This document shows positions 21,988 to 35,105 of a DNA stretch of 64,000 bases, in pieces (the stretch's first letter is position 1; each line of letters opens with the position of its first letter). Position numbers and translations under genes: made by a program. Under the pieces are notes generated by a model that was not told where the DNA came from, did no database searches, and saw only the letters and a list, made by a program, of their open reading frames with translations. This DNA comes from Archilochus colubris (lineage: Eukaryota > Chordata > Aves > Apodiformes > Trochilidae), in the NCBI GenBank assembly GCA_023079485.1, contig CM041084.1, positions 103,484,467-103,548,466 of the forward strand, in the 5' to 3' direction.

Positions 21988-24900
21988 ATAGAGGTCATTG
22001 AACAGAATAAACCCCCCTTCATACCTAGTATTTAAAAAATACACCCACAAACATACTGCCCTTGTAGTTCGTAGATTGAAATGTCTGTCTGTCGGGGAGG
22101 AGGGGAATCACGTAGGAAAAGATTTATGCCTTCCTTTGGGCTGTTGCTTGGTAACAGAAAATGCCTCTTAAGCCTATTTTTGGAGAGGGGAGGGGTGAAA
22201 CTTGATTCAGTGACCATCTGTCCCGAGCTGGTTGATTTCCTGTTGAGCTCCCCTTTGTTTCTGTCAAACAATTGATTGTTACCCTTTATAGATAAGAATA
22301 CTGTTGGTGACATTGCCCTGAATCAGCAGGTTGGCTCGTGGCAACCACAAAACAGACCTATTAATTTTTTTAATTTTTTTTTTTTTACATGTTTAAGTGA
22401 TTTTGGTTCTGAGGATACTAACTGGTTTCACAGGGGTTTATTTACCTGTGTTGGAGTTTTGGCAATTTTTTTCCTCTTGAGGAATGGGCACCAATAGAGT
22501 ATGGGAGTGTAATAAATGTAATTGAAACATTTTTAAAAGTGTATGTAATAATGTCCTTTTTTTTTTAAAGTCTGAAATAGTTGAGAGATAGCCACGGGTT
22601 TGTGCATTTGAAGCCTTTTGGCAGTGGGGGAGGGAGCAGAAGTTAATTGAAATCTCTGCTGAAGAAATCCCCACTGTTTCTGTGAAAACAAAACCCAGAT
22701 CCTTAGTTGCAAATGGAATATTTGCTATTGTTCTTGCTTAATTGACAGAAAATTATTCTCTATTTGAGTAGCTCCTGATGTTTGTGTAGCAGCAAGGTGC
22801 TGGATAGATTTGAATGCCAATTGCATTATTTTTATGCCATCCGCTTTATTTATATTTAGAAGTCTATATTTTTTCCTTTAGTTATATGCATGCAGGATAC
22901 AAGGTATATGCACATGCAAATATGTGTGTGTCCTCTATAGCTGGCACTATATGTGAAGCATTCCAATATTATTTCCTTCCCTGCCTTGAATTTCAATATT
23001 CAGAGAAGAGGTTCATAGTTCCAGGTATCTGCTGAAGAAAAAGGCACGTGTGTTTAGAGGAGAGGGCTGGCTAGGATCTGCAAAAAGAGAGTGAAGTTCT
23101 TCAATCCAATAGGACAGTGATAAGTTTTTCCTTCAGACAATGAAACTCTTTCCTGGCTTTTTTCCATGATGTGGTGTTACTGAGAAGGGTGAGCAGGGCA
23201 GGGCTTCAGTACAAATGTGTTGGCATCTTGCAGGTCTTTGCTTATTTTGAGTATAGCCTACTTACCACTCAGCAGATGAAATGTAGAGGCAATTCCCAAA
23301 AGTCGCTTCACAGAGCAGAAGGTGTTAGGAAAGTTAATTTCCCTTTCTCTTTAATTTTTTGCACATGCTCTCCAGGTTGCTTCCTACAGGCAGAAGAGTT
23401 CTAGTCTGCAGCTTTTCAGCATGGTTCTGGATATGTGTCAAATTCAGCTCTTTCTGAAGCTGGTGGCAAGGTGCCTGCTGAACATTGTTTGATACTCTGA
23501 ATGTGGGGTCAGAGAGGTTTGTGAGGTTTCCTTGCTTTCTTTCTTTTTACAGTTGCATGTTGTAATTAAAGATCTGTGATTTGGCCTACTGAGGAACATT
23601 GATACCAAACCATGGGAATGAGCAACTGTGGCTTGCTGGTCAGCAACAAGCCCTGCTTGTTGGTTGCCTGTTTCCTTACCCCACCCTCAGCTTTTCCCCT
23701 CTTATTTTGCTACTGTTTATTTGGCATATGCTAGGACCTGGAACAAGGACTGATCCACTTGAAAAACAACTTCTTCTTCCAGGTTGCTTTTTAGGTGGAT
23801 TGATTCCTTCATCCAGTTGAGCTTAGCTGGTCCAGTGGAACATGTGGGGATGGGAGTGATCAGTACTAAGTAGAAAGTAGAATCTTCTTTTTATTTCCTT
23901 TTAACCATTAATGCTAAATATATTGTGAGTATAAGCATGCATTCTCTGTTAAGTAGAGAAATCCTGCTTTGGGATTAGTTTGGAACTTTTGCAAGCTGAG
24001 TGGATGTACACACATCACTGCTGTAAAATTAACTCAACATGCAAATGTACTGCTTTTCCCCTTTTTTGGTTGAAAGTGATAGAGACCACCAACATGCCTT
24101 TAGAGTATTTTCAGTATGTCTTGAAATTACACTGAGATCAAAAAGCATTTGTAAAACTACTATCAACTAGGTTGGTGTTTGTGGGCCAAGGGAGTTTAAC
24201 CTTGGCAGTGAAGGAACTGTTCTGAACTGCTTTGAGAGTGGATTAAATCTTTCTTCCTGCAGAACAGAATTTCTGCAAGGAAAAAAAAAAAACAACAAAC
24301 AAAAAACTTGTGAATTTATTTCAGGCTTGAAAACACTGTTATAAATATTGGGAACACAGCTTTGTATCTGGCGTACATAAACTGATGAGTTCTCATCCAT
24401 ATTTTTGCTGTTTCCTTAGAAGAGCATTACTAAGCAAAATAGCTCAAATTGTAGGGAACAGACAAAAAGTCCAGTTCTTCCAGTGTCAGAGCAGTTAGAG
24501 CACAGGTCTGCTCTTACCTTCCTGCTTTCTGGTCGAGTTGTACTGCACTTCTCCCATTAAAAACAGATCTGATCTGTCCTTTGTTCCCAGATAAAAGCTG
24601 CTAGGGATCTGCCAGTCAGAAGGCACAGTCAGTGCCTGTGGCTTGCCTTACATACAGGAGGGCAGTAATTCTAGAAAGGGAAGTAGGCAGAAGCCTGGCA
24701 TCTGCTTGCTTTCGCCTTCTCGTGTTGCTATTGCGAGGATGGAATTATTTATGTTTATTTTTTACCTTCTCCTGAATGCAGTCAGCCAGGGTCTGAGCAA
24801 TGCTGTTCAATGTCAGGGTGTTCTGCAGAGTTTTTCTTTTGGGAGGGGGGCACAGAGGTAGGGTCACGATCAGCTTTTCCATGCTGGGTGAATTCAGGTT

Positions 24901-26612
24901 TGTGTATGTCATTGTTACGATACTTCTATTGCAGCTGTGATTCAGCATTCATTTACAGAGCTGCTGTCCTTAATACCAGTTTGAGAAATCTTCCTCTCCT
25001 GTGGTAAAAAGGCCTGCTTGTGGCTCACAGGAGTTTGGATGCTGTAGCAATGACGTGCTGCTCTAAGATGGATGCTATCCTTTTCTTCCCAGCTTGCACC
25101 CCTGATTGCAAAACCCCATGCATCAAAGGTGACAGTGCCAAGCTTCCCTTTTCCTGGGAAGGTTTGGCCGTCAGTACCCTTGACAAGCTTTACAGAGAGC
25201 AAGCAACAAAACAAAGTTTTTTTGGGAACCTTTTATTTCCAGCAAGTGAGTTTCTAAAGCCATGAAGTTGAAGCCTAACTTTGGAAAGAAAAAAACCCAA
25301 CATGTCCTCAGTGGAGATATGTGGCCAACTATTTCATAGTCCATCACAGACCTCTTCTGTCTTAGAAGGTATTCCTGGGGTAAATGCTTCCCTTTAGAAA
25401 GAGCTTCATGCCTTTGGGCACACTTCACTGTGCTTATCTTCCAGCCTTTGCATTGGCTTGGCTGCTGATTGAGCTGCTCCACTCAGACCACTTCTGTCAG
25501 CTTTATTTTAGTACTCTGGAAGTGTGTTGCAGTAGAACACCCATTATGCTACAGTTCTGCCCTGTAGTCTTCTGGATATCTAACATGCCCTTTGTGGGTT
25601 GTAGGACTGCCTAGTAGATGGTAGTAGCCTCCATAAGACTTGGAAATTTCTGGCACTGCTTGGAACTGCTGCTTTAGCTGTTTGTCCTTCTTTTACCATG
25701 AGGGAGCAAGATCCATGGAGAAGCTTCATGGGGGTTAGATGGTATCAACTGATTTAAGTTAACTTTGGTTGCCCTTCTGCTTCCTCACGGGAGAGTAATT
25801 CCAGGTTTAGGTATTGCTGGGAGAGAATGTCTTCTTCCTTGCTGGGAGAATCTTTTCAAAGACTGGCCAAGCAGTTCCTAGTCAGGGCTCTGCCAGGACC
25901 AGCATAAACTGTGTGCAAAACTATTCAAAAGGCATGAAGCAACATGCAAGTAGAGAGAAGCTTGGAAAGAAATAGAAATTCCGGTGATTTATGCAGCCTT
26001 ATACCTCATTTTAATAATATGATTCTGAAAATGGTTTGTATATTAAATACATATATTATTTTAGGAAGCCTTTTTTATTTCTCAAAACTTGTGGTTTCCT
26101 CTGACATCCTTTTCTCCTAAAAATATTTTGTGATAGTGCTGATTTTTTCCTCATTTCCTCAGAGAACTGAGTGACCAAAAAAAGGGATGGACTTAATGAC
26201 CTGAAAATTTTACTTCTGAGGCTTAAGCCAATATCTCAAAACCTGTGGTAGCCTTCCTTCTGCCAATGGATGGAAAAAATGTGCAGGTTAGAACCTGCTG
26301 GCTTATTGCTCTTATGGATGTGCTTACCATTGTAGAGATGAGTCTGTGTCTGGACACCTGGTTGCACTCTGGAGTGGGGAACAGCAGCTCCTTTCTGTAT
26401 CTGCAAAATATGTGAATGGATCATGCAAGAAATATTCTTCCATACATAGTGACTAAAGGAATTTAATCTAGACAGTCGTTTTTTTTTTAAACCTTGAAGT
26501 TGCAGTTGCCTGGGCATATGCTGTGGTTTTGCCCTGTGAACAGTGCTTTGATAGTATAACTTTACTGATTATTAATGATACTTGATGTGGGACAGATGTA
26601 CATAGTGTAAGG

Positions 26613-26643
26613 AAAAAAAAAAAAAAAGAGAGAGAGAGAGAGA
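26613..26643 (+). repeat. A15(GA)n simple repeat
   Basis: A15 at 26613-26627 is followed by eight GA dinucleotides to 26643. Confidence 0.95.
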
Positions 26644-27200
26644 ATCTGGAGTATTACCTGTAATGCCATTGTAGAGTACTGCTTTATAGATATGTGTGTA
26701 AATAACTGCAGAAAACTACAAGTAAACAGAAGCTATAGGTCTTATATCTATCAATGGTGTAATGAAATGGCAGTTTCTGTGAATGGAAAAGAAATACCTT
26801 ATAAGTTGGAAGAGAACTGAGCAAAGTAAGGCAAGGTAAGCTGAGTGTCTCTGAACTACTGTTACCTTACAGGGTTTTGGATGCAAAGATTTTTGTCATC
26901 ACATCTTGACCAAATAGGCTGTTTCTTTTTTTTTTCTCCTGATGAGCAAAACCAGTTTCCTTCCTGTCTCTTTTTCTCACTCTCCAACACTACTATGGTT
27001 TAGCATTCTATCTAGAAAGTTGATCAACCTTTTAGACATAAATTAGGCAGATGCTTCAGCTGGCTATATTGCTGTGTCTTTGTATTTTGTAGTTGATTGC
27101 AGAATTTTTGAGTGAGGAGCATTTCTGAACAGACTTGCTCTGTGTCAAGTTCAGAGAGCATTTAGGTGTTGTACAGATTTCTTGATCATTTTTCCAACCT

Positions 27201-30200
27201 TTTTGCCAGGAGTTGTTCATGGTTTTGTTTTTTTCAGATTTTTTTTTTCCTCAGTAACCAGATAGTGTCAGGGAGCAAGGAGGTGGACCTGGAATTAAGC
27301 TGGCTAAAGCCGGCAATTGGGAGATCTTTGCTCTGTTCTGCCTTGACCACAAGCTTCCCAACAGACCTCAGTGGGGGTGGGGGGATGGATCTCTTTTTTT
27401 TTATTTTTTTTTTTTTTTTTCCACTGAGTAAAATGGAAATAGAGTGTTACTTAAATGAGCTGCTAAATTTTTCTTAGCGTTGGTGTTAAAATAACATACC
27501 CCATAAAGACTGTAAGTAAACTGTGAGGTTACAAAAATGTCCTGTGTGGTTGTGCTGGGTTTTTATTTTTCTATCAGTGTTTGTTTCAAGTGAATTATTT
27601 ATGAAGTCCCAGGCTCTTCATTTTACTCTTCTTTCTGGAATGCAATTTATTAATGATATCCAGAGGGGTCAGCAGCATAAATAAGGTTTGTTTCAAGGCT
27701 TGCTGGGTGCAGAGGGTTTGGTGGGGGGTTTGGAGTGAGGAGAGCTGTTTTGTTTGGTGTGGCTAATCAGGAGTGAGGCTGGAATTGCTCATAGCTGTCA
27801 TTCAGGTTTTGTTTCAAAGTCCAAGGACCTACTGGGAAAAACAAAAAGCTAATGAAAGCTGACTGTATTTCAACCCAAACCCAGTGGAATCCAAAATGAT
27901 GTCCTGACACTCTGTGTATTCTTATTCTCCTGCATTCCCGTGGTTACTAAGGTAACAGGTTTTTAGAGGCTTTACATCTTCATTGTCAAGTATTTGCTAC
28001 ACTTATTGTTGCTGTTTGCAGATTAGGGCAATTTAAACAATGCCTTTTGAAATGGGGACCAAAAAATACAAAAAGAAATATAGTAGAAATAGATGTAATG
28101 AATCAATTACCTTCTCTTGTTTAAATTTTCAGAAGCTACATACAAAATGCCGTGCTGGTTTAGTGAAGGGATTTTAGGCATGGAGAAACACTGTTTTTTA
28201 AGGCATGTTCATTACAGGACACTTTGAATACAGATATGAAGAGTGCTCTTACTTGGTGCCTTTTCCAACCATCAGTGTTGTCATGAAGAAACTTAGGTTA
28301 TTTGCATCAGGGTATTGCTTCTCCACTTGGAATGCATCTGAGACAGTTACCTGAATATTGTAAGTGATGTTACTTTTGCATTACTGCATCTGTAAAACCA
28401 TAGTTTAAAAATCTAGTAGGCTGGAACAAATAGGAAAAGTCATCTTTTAAAAAATTATAACTACACATAGAACTCTGTAGCTGAATGTGCGTTTTTGATG
28501 CTCCCTGTATCCATGTAGCTCAAGGAGAAATATCCCTGTCCACATCTTCCTTTGGAAAACTTCATTGTGGAGGAGATGGTCAGGCTTCTAAATGTATCTC
28601 CAACAAGGCAATCTTTTCAATTGATTTAGTTTCTTTTGGCCTCTTGAAAATTTGTGCATTGCTGCCACAGCATCTGCTGCATCTGTGGTAGAAGAAATGG
28701 GGACTTTATATCAAGCTGATATGTGGGTTGCCTGTTAGGTGAGTAATTATAAACTTGCTTGGACATATTTTTTTCTTCTGTAAAATGTGGAGAGTGCCCA
28801 GATTGAAGTTAGGAAGGAGAACTGCAGATTATAGTCTGTGTATATGGATTGCTGTGGGAGTTTTGATGCTGTGTATATATAAGGTTACATGCTCAGACCA
28901 TGACATACAAGACACAAAGTTGGAACTCCTCCTTTCAGTGATTTCCCAGTGTTTTGGTTAAGATACAGTTAATTATATAATGAAATAGTTCTAATAGTTT
29001 AATTATAAAATAATTCAGTAGTTTTGATTGTATATGTGCTTTAATTAAAAAAATCCAGACTTTATTGCACTTGTGGTGAAGTAGTGCTATGATTGTACAT
29101 TTATAACATAGTTCAAAGACACTGTTTTGGTAAATACAATGAAGCTTAAATCTTGTTTCTTTTTTTTTTTTTTTCAGTGTGATGTCTTCTTACCCCCCTC
29201 CATTCCCTTTGCCTCCGAAATGGTTTTTCTTTGCCTACTGCAGTTCAAAAGCTTCTAAAGCTGCAGAGTTTATTAGCACCTTACTGTAGAGGTGCTTACA
29301 GCTGATGTGGCTAGAAAGATAGTGTGAGCAGAGTTGGAAGAGGCAGGGGAAACTCTAAAACTGTTGTTGAAACCCTTTCAGATTAAAAAATACTGCTTCG
29401 TATATAGTAAATAATTGGCATTTCTGGATTTTCTCATTGCTAGTAACTGAATTTGTTGCATCTTTAACAAGCAGAGCTGCTTAATATATATTCATGTGTG
29501 CAACCTATCCTCATCTTTAATTCTGCACCTAGCAGTAGCATTTCTGAGCCTTTGTAAAAGCTCTTGTTTAAGTTTCATTAAAACAAAATCTTCTTTCAAA
29601 CTCTATGATCTACATGTCTGAATTTCCTACGAAGTCATTTTCTAGGAACAAGCAACCATTTTCCTGTGACTGGGACAGTGTTTCTCATTTCTTTTTCCTT
29701 TAAAATAAAGCTGTGTCAGAACAAACATCTTAAAGATTAGAGTTTCTGTGAGGCTGAATGTATGAAGAGGGCTTGGGCTTGGAGTTTGGGGTGCAGTTTG
29801 TTTTAGCACTATGTAGTGGGTCCTTCCTGCCAGGCAGAAAAGAAGTTTTTCTAGTTGAGAAGAATCCTGCCAGAGGGTGAAGATGAGGGTATTGTTCTGC
29901 CTGAATCCTTGAAATGAGTCCATTGCCATATACTCCAGAGCCCTTTATTGGACAAACGCATGCAGAGGCAGTAGCTGTGAGTGAGATCCCTATGCTGCTG
30001 AAATAAATCACCACCACCACCCATGCTGCCTTCCTCTAGGCAAGACTCAGAGATTGTGCCTTTAGACTTCATTTTTAGTAAAGGTGGGTTATATAAAACA
30101 GTACTATTGCCATTTACTTATGGCTAAATATAGTTTAGTTGGAAGCAAAGTCTGGAGAGGCCCTGTTGAGTGCCATTTCATTCCAGTTTTGTAGGTGCTG

Positions 30201-32450
30201 ATGATGAGGGTTAGTGCTTAGCCAGGCAAGTGGTTACCCATCTTTGGTTACAACCATCACTGCCCTCAGTATCAGGGAGAGGTAATGTTCTTGCAGTAGG
30301 TGAGATTGAGGTGGCTGATGTTCAGACACTCTAAGTACAGAGCAGATTACCCCAGAAAAAGGAGGGGGTTTGTGTGACAGATGGGTGTCTGACACCAGAG
30401 GCTTGAAGCTGAATGCAGACTGAATTATTCCCTGCAAGGGAGAACAGAAGGAGCTTGGCAACCATCTTTCACAAATTATTATCACATTTTAAAGTGTTTG
30501 TGGGAAAGCCTTTAATTTGATTAGGTTGAGAGTTCTACATGCATGGTAGAACTGGAAGAAGGTGCAATGTGACCTAAAAATGTCTGTGAACATTTAACTT
30601 TATTAAAAAGCTACTTATAGCAAGAATAAAATCTGGTAAAGAAAGGCTGAATGAAGGAATGTGAATATGGGAAATATATGTACTGCTATGAGATTCCAGA
30701 AGGAATGGTCATCTGCTTTCCATCTCATTTAAAATTATGTATAGAGCATGATAGAAATAAGTTATGCTACTCAACCCCCCCCCCCAAAAAAAAATCATAC
30801 CATGTGGCATGGAATCAGAATTGTTTATTAATTTTTTATTTTAATGCTAATGATTATTTATCTTTTTTTAAATTATATTTTTACATTTGTGGGGCTCCCT
30901 TTATTTCCATTTCATGGAGGATTTGAAAAGAGGAAATATAAAGAGTGAGGGAAAGAAATTCTTTATTCCTTGTGAAGCTTTTATGTTCCAAAGCTACTGG
31001 TATGCAGCATGTGGCAGTCGTAAGCTTACTAGGAGTGATTGTAAATTCCTTAGTTGAAAAAAAACCCCACCAAAGTGTTAAGATTATAAGGACAGACTTG
31101 AATGCAGAGGCAATCACAAGAACTTGTTTTGTTTTGGTTTTTAAATAGAAAATTCATATTGCTGTTTTACAAGTTTGGAATATTAGTTGGAATTTAATAC
31201 AGACAGAAGCTGTAATGACCCTCTGGCAGAATTTTCTATTCTGTAGGAAATAGTAATTTCCCTGCTGCAAAAGGGATGAACTTTGACTCATCTCTGTTAC
31301 ATAGAGCCCCTCAGAGGCCAGAGGGGACCTCTACCCTAGTGGAGTGAGAAGGATGTCTAAATGCTTTGTGTATGCTCTGGCATTCCAAATATAAAATGTA
31401 AACATTTGTGTGGACCTCAAGGGATCCTTGCACTTCGTGAATGAAAATCAACCTTCCTCCTTCCTTCTTCTTCCTCCCCCATCCAAAAGGCAAGAGCAAG
31501 TCTTAGGCAGAAATGGACTTTTTTTAAACCATTTTTTCTTCAACTCTACATCTTCTGGGTTTTGGAGCAAGCTTTTTGTTTGTAACAATGGAGTTAATTG
31601 TTTTGTTTTGGTTGGTTGGGTTTTTTTTTTGGCGTCACAGAAGCTTCATATTCTAATCATACCACGTTATAATGGCTCATCAGGCAGAGGAAATAATTGG
31701 AGATCTGCAGAACAGGAAACACAAAACTCTAATAGAAGGGGAATTAACAGCTTTTTCTTAGTGCACTTCAGCAGATACTTCAGGCTTACAGGTTTAGGTC
31801 AGCATGTCCAATGGAGGCAGATATTGTTTGTTTCACATCTGGAAAATAAAAGCTTACCTGATGGTTTGTAATAGCAACCACAAAAGGAACATGTCTAGAA
31901 ACAGAGATAAAATGATATTTATGAAATCAGTGAGTATAGAGAGCCCATGTTTAAGCAAATTAGAGTGGGGAAGCACAGAGTATGTGAAATTTAAATTAGG
32001 CTGAAAAAAAAAAGGGGGTTATTTCTGGAGAAAAAACAAGAACAAACAAATAAAAAACCAACCAAACAAAAACCCCACAAAAAAAAACCCAAAACTAAAA
32101 AAAAAAAAAACCCAGAACCCAAAAAACCAAAACAAACAAACCCCCAAAAAACAGTAGGGAAAAGGAAGCAAATTTGTGAATAAAATGTTTCTTGAAAATA
32201 TGTAAAGAGAACCTGAGCAGTTCAAAAACTCCATACTCCATCTCCTTGGATTTTTCTTCTTTTATCTGTTGTCCTGTTTCGAGCTGTTTCAGGGAGAAGG
32301 TTGGTAGGTAGAAGGTAGAGGGGGTCCTGTGGCTGAGGTTGAGCTGTGAGTTTAGCCAAACCTTCCTGCAGCTTGTGGATGTCCTGCTGCTGGCACCTTT
32401 TTACTGCTCTCTGACCCTGCTGGGAGAGTCTTCTCTTTCTGTCCCTGCTT
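27201..32450. other. Presumed intron with T-rich and A/C-rich tracts
   Basis: Contains T-rich tracts at 27393-27420 and 29161-29174, C11A9 at 30775-30794, a G/T-rich patch at about 31598-31632, and an A/C-rich stretch at 32031-32155 (AAAC, CCAAC and CCCAAA words). An acceptor-like T14CAG at 29161-29177 precedes a 35-codon frame. No exon or mobile element could be confirmed. Confidence 0.5.
32031..32155 (+). repeat. A/C-rich low-complexity tract
   Basis: Almost only A and C, with AACA, CCAAC, A9CCC and A14CCC words. Similar shorter tracts on the same strand occur at about 18377-18472, 37056-37108 and 58385-58412. Confidence 0.85.
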
Positions 32451-32922
32451 CATAGAATCATAGAATTGGCTGGGTTGGAAGGGACCTCAAAGATCATCAA
32501 GTCCAACCCTTGATCCACTACTGCTGCAGTTACCAGACCATGGCACTGAGTGCCACATCCAGTCTCTTTTTAAATATCTCCAGGGATGGAGAATCCACTA
32601 CTTCCCTGGGCAGCCCATTCCAATGCTTGATTACCCTCTCTGTAAAGAAATTCTTTCTAATGTCCAACCTAAACCTCCCCTGGCACAACCTGAGACCATG
32701 CCCTCTTGTCTTGCTGAGAGTTGCCTGGGAAAAGACACCAACCCCCCCCTGGCTCCAACCTCCTTTCAGGGAGCTGTAGAGAGTGATGAGGTCTCCTCTG
32801 AGCCTCCTCTTCTCCAGGCTGAACAGCCCCAGCTCCTTCAGCCTCACCTCATAGGACTTGTGCTTGAGTCCCTTCACCAGCCCAGTTGCCCTCCTTTGGA
32901 CCCACTCCAGGACCTCTTCAGC
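32451..32922 (-). mobile_element. CR1 LINE with uninterrupted ORF2 C-terminal frame
   Basis: On the minus strand the copy ends in octamers (CATAGAATCATAGAATTGG read on +) at 32451, so its 3' end is on the left. The minus-strand frame at 32949-32530 reads 139 codons without a stop. It includes [20 protein letters not shown] and the conserved [19 protein letters not shown] near the end of the reverse-transcriptase protein. It is closely similar to the copies at 13472 and 46171. The 5' end is truncated, so it cannot move by itself. The open frame suggests recent insertion. Confidence 0.96.
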
Positions 32923-34934
32923 AATGTATATTTCATTAGGGCATGACACTGGATTTGACCCGAAGTATTTTGGACTGGGAAATCCTGGGGACAGAGTTCT
33001 TCACTTCTTCATGCTGTCCTGGTTCTGCTCCTGGACTACATCTCTCTTGTATTTTAAAATTGTGCCAATGTCTTCTGTTGAGGTTCTCATTGCCTAGTTT
33101 CTGAGCAATTGCACACAATGACTGGCACTTCAGCCTTTGGAAGAAGAATGAGAAAGGATAGTTGTCCTGAAAATGGGTGTTTAAATAACAAAGAAAAAAG
33201 AAGGTAATAACTTCTGTGATTTTTTTTTTTCTTCGTTTGATAGGTTTCAGCTTTTGATTTCAGTCCATATTAGATTGATGGAATGGGTAGTGCCTGCAAG
33301 TATTCCAGGCATGGCTCTTAAGAGGTACAGTTTTCATTTCTGTTTGTAAAAGGTGCAATAAGCCATATACCAGCATATTCAATACAGAGCCTAAGCATGC
33401 TAGCTAAAGAATTTCTTCTGCTCTTCTTTCCATACAGGAATTACTTGCCTAGCCCATGTGGAATACTGCTTTTCTGTCAACTACTTAGATTCTGTTTTAA
33501 ATTCCTTCTGAAAACTTCTCTATCCAGTGGAAAGCTTTCTCTTGAAAGTGAATATTTTGAACAAGCTGACATACGTTATTGCAATCATTAGAAACATACA
33601 CTTCACTTGAGGCATTAGATACAGGTTTTTCCCTTCAACATGCTCATCAGTGATTAGATTGTAGGAGATTATACTGGATAAGTGCTTCATATGTGTATGG
33701 TTTTGCAAGTGTAAGCTTAATGTTTCTCTATGAATCTATCTAGAGATAGCTAAGGAGGGGTGCTGGCCTTCACAGTGAATTTGAGAACAGAATGTTGCAA
33801 CTTTGACTTATTTTTTTGTTAAAAAACATTGGGTTTTTTCCAAATGGAAGATGTTTGTATGCCCTAATTTTTAACAGGCAGTCAGAATGAATTTGTTACA
33901 GATGCATTCATTGCATGCATCTTCAGATCTCTCAACTTCATACTACACTTCAGTGGGGTACAGTGTGTTTGCTTCAGGAAGATCCAGGTGTGCTTAAGCA
34001 CCAGAGGAAACAGTTGTAGTTCAAATGCCAACTCTCTTGTATTGGTTTTGTCTTTTTCTTTTTTTCACACAGTTTGGCTGTTAAAAGCAAATGAAACTTT
34101 GAGTTGACATAGCTATTTGCATTCATTTGCATTATGTACATTTCTGCCCTTCAGTATGGGTAAAGCCAACAAGATTATTTAATTGCTGGCATGTTTAGAG
34201 TACTCTTGGTTCAAACAAGGTAATTACGTTTATTCTTTTTGGATGAAACAGTCTAATGCTTCAGCAGCTGTGTAGTTTCTGGAGAAATAGTACATTATGA
34301 AAGATACATGGATGGTAAATTTGCATAATCAGAAACTGAATAAGAGATCTAAATTCTATTAAGTTCATCTTTGTAATATTTCAAAAGCACTACTCACATG
34401 AAAAAGGCTTTTTTTATCTGAGCCATTAGGCAGCCTAGCAATTTATTCCTGTTGACAGAGATAGCTGATGAAGTCTCACAGACATAGCAGAATCAAACTG
34501 CATCCCTGGCACACTGGCAGCTTTTCAAAATGTAGAAAGCTCTTGCAACGTAAATAAGTGTTGTGTCTTGCAACCCAAGTTGAATGAAGATGGAATGAAT
34601 GTAAGAATATGCTTTGTTTTTGATGAAGTTGTTTTCTGTATTGGGAGAACAGAGCAGAGAAATCATTCTGGAACCCTTTTGAGGCTGCAAGATTTTATCC
34701 ACTTTGTCTTTCTAAAGCAGCCTGTGCCAAACACCATTTTCTGTCTGAAACAGTGATGGAATAAGATGGGGAGTTCTCAATAACAGTGGATAAATGAAGG
34801 ATTTATAATAATCAGTATAAGCCTGTTCTTCTAAACTAATTTCCTGGAATGTCCACACACAGCCCTTGTAATGAGTGGTCTGGGGACTGACAAGCTGTGG
34901 GACAGCTTTCCATTTCACCTTGAGCAGGATCAAA
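32923..34934. other. AT-rich presumed intron
   Basis: No repeat family or exon recognised. Several T-rich tracts end in CAG or TAG (for example near 33240 and 34072), but none is followed by a convincing coding frame and donor. Confidence 0.5.
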
Positions 34935-35105
34935 CAGGAGCATGGGTTGCCCATGGTGGCTGTGCAGTCTACATCCTTGGAGGTTTTCAAGGCTTGACTG
35001 GGCAAAGCCTTGAGGAGCCAGGTCTGCTTTTACAGTGGGCACTGCCATTAGTAGAAGATTGGAATAGAGACCTTCCTACATCCATTCCTACCTGAATTAT
35101 TCTGT
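34935..35105 (+). mobile_element. Old, degraded CR1 3' fragment
   Basis: Diverged but readable CR1 pattern: TGTGCAGTCTACATCCTTGG near 34960, GTTTTCAAGGCTTGACTGGG near 34983, AAGCCTTGAGGAGCCAGGTC, and the end CTGAATTATTCTGT. Compared with other CR1 copies it has many substitutions and lacks clear octamers. It is an older insertion than those at 13472 or 32451. Confidence 0.75.

Larger units (their letters stand above)
21140..27200. other. Presumed intron, no exon recognised
   Basis: Mostly AT-rich. A pyrimidine-rich patch lies at about 21420-21590 (C/T with CCTCC words). A perfect 11-bp inverted repeat sits at 21964-21987. A15 followed by (GA)n lies at 26613-26643. Open frames up to 103 codons show no domain. 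No mobile element could be assigned. Confidence 0.5.

Noticed and set aside
31410..31871. 153-codon + strand frame
   Set aside because: The peptide has no known motif and crosses low-complexity T- and G/T-rich DNA.
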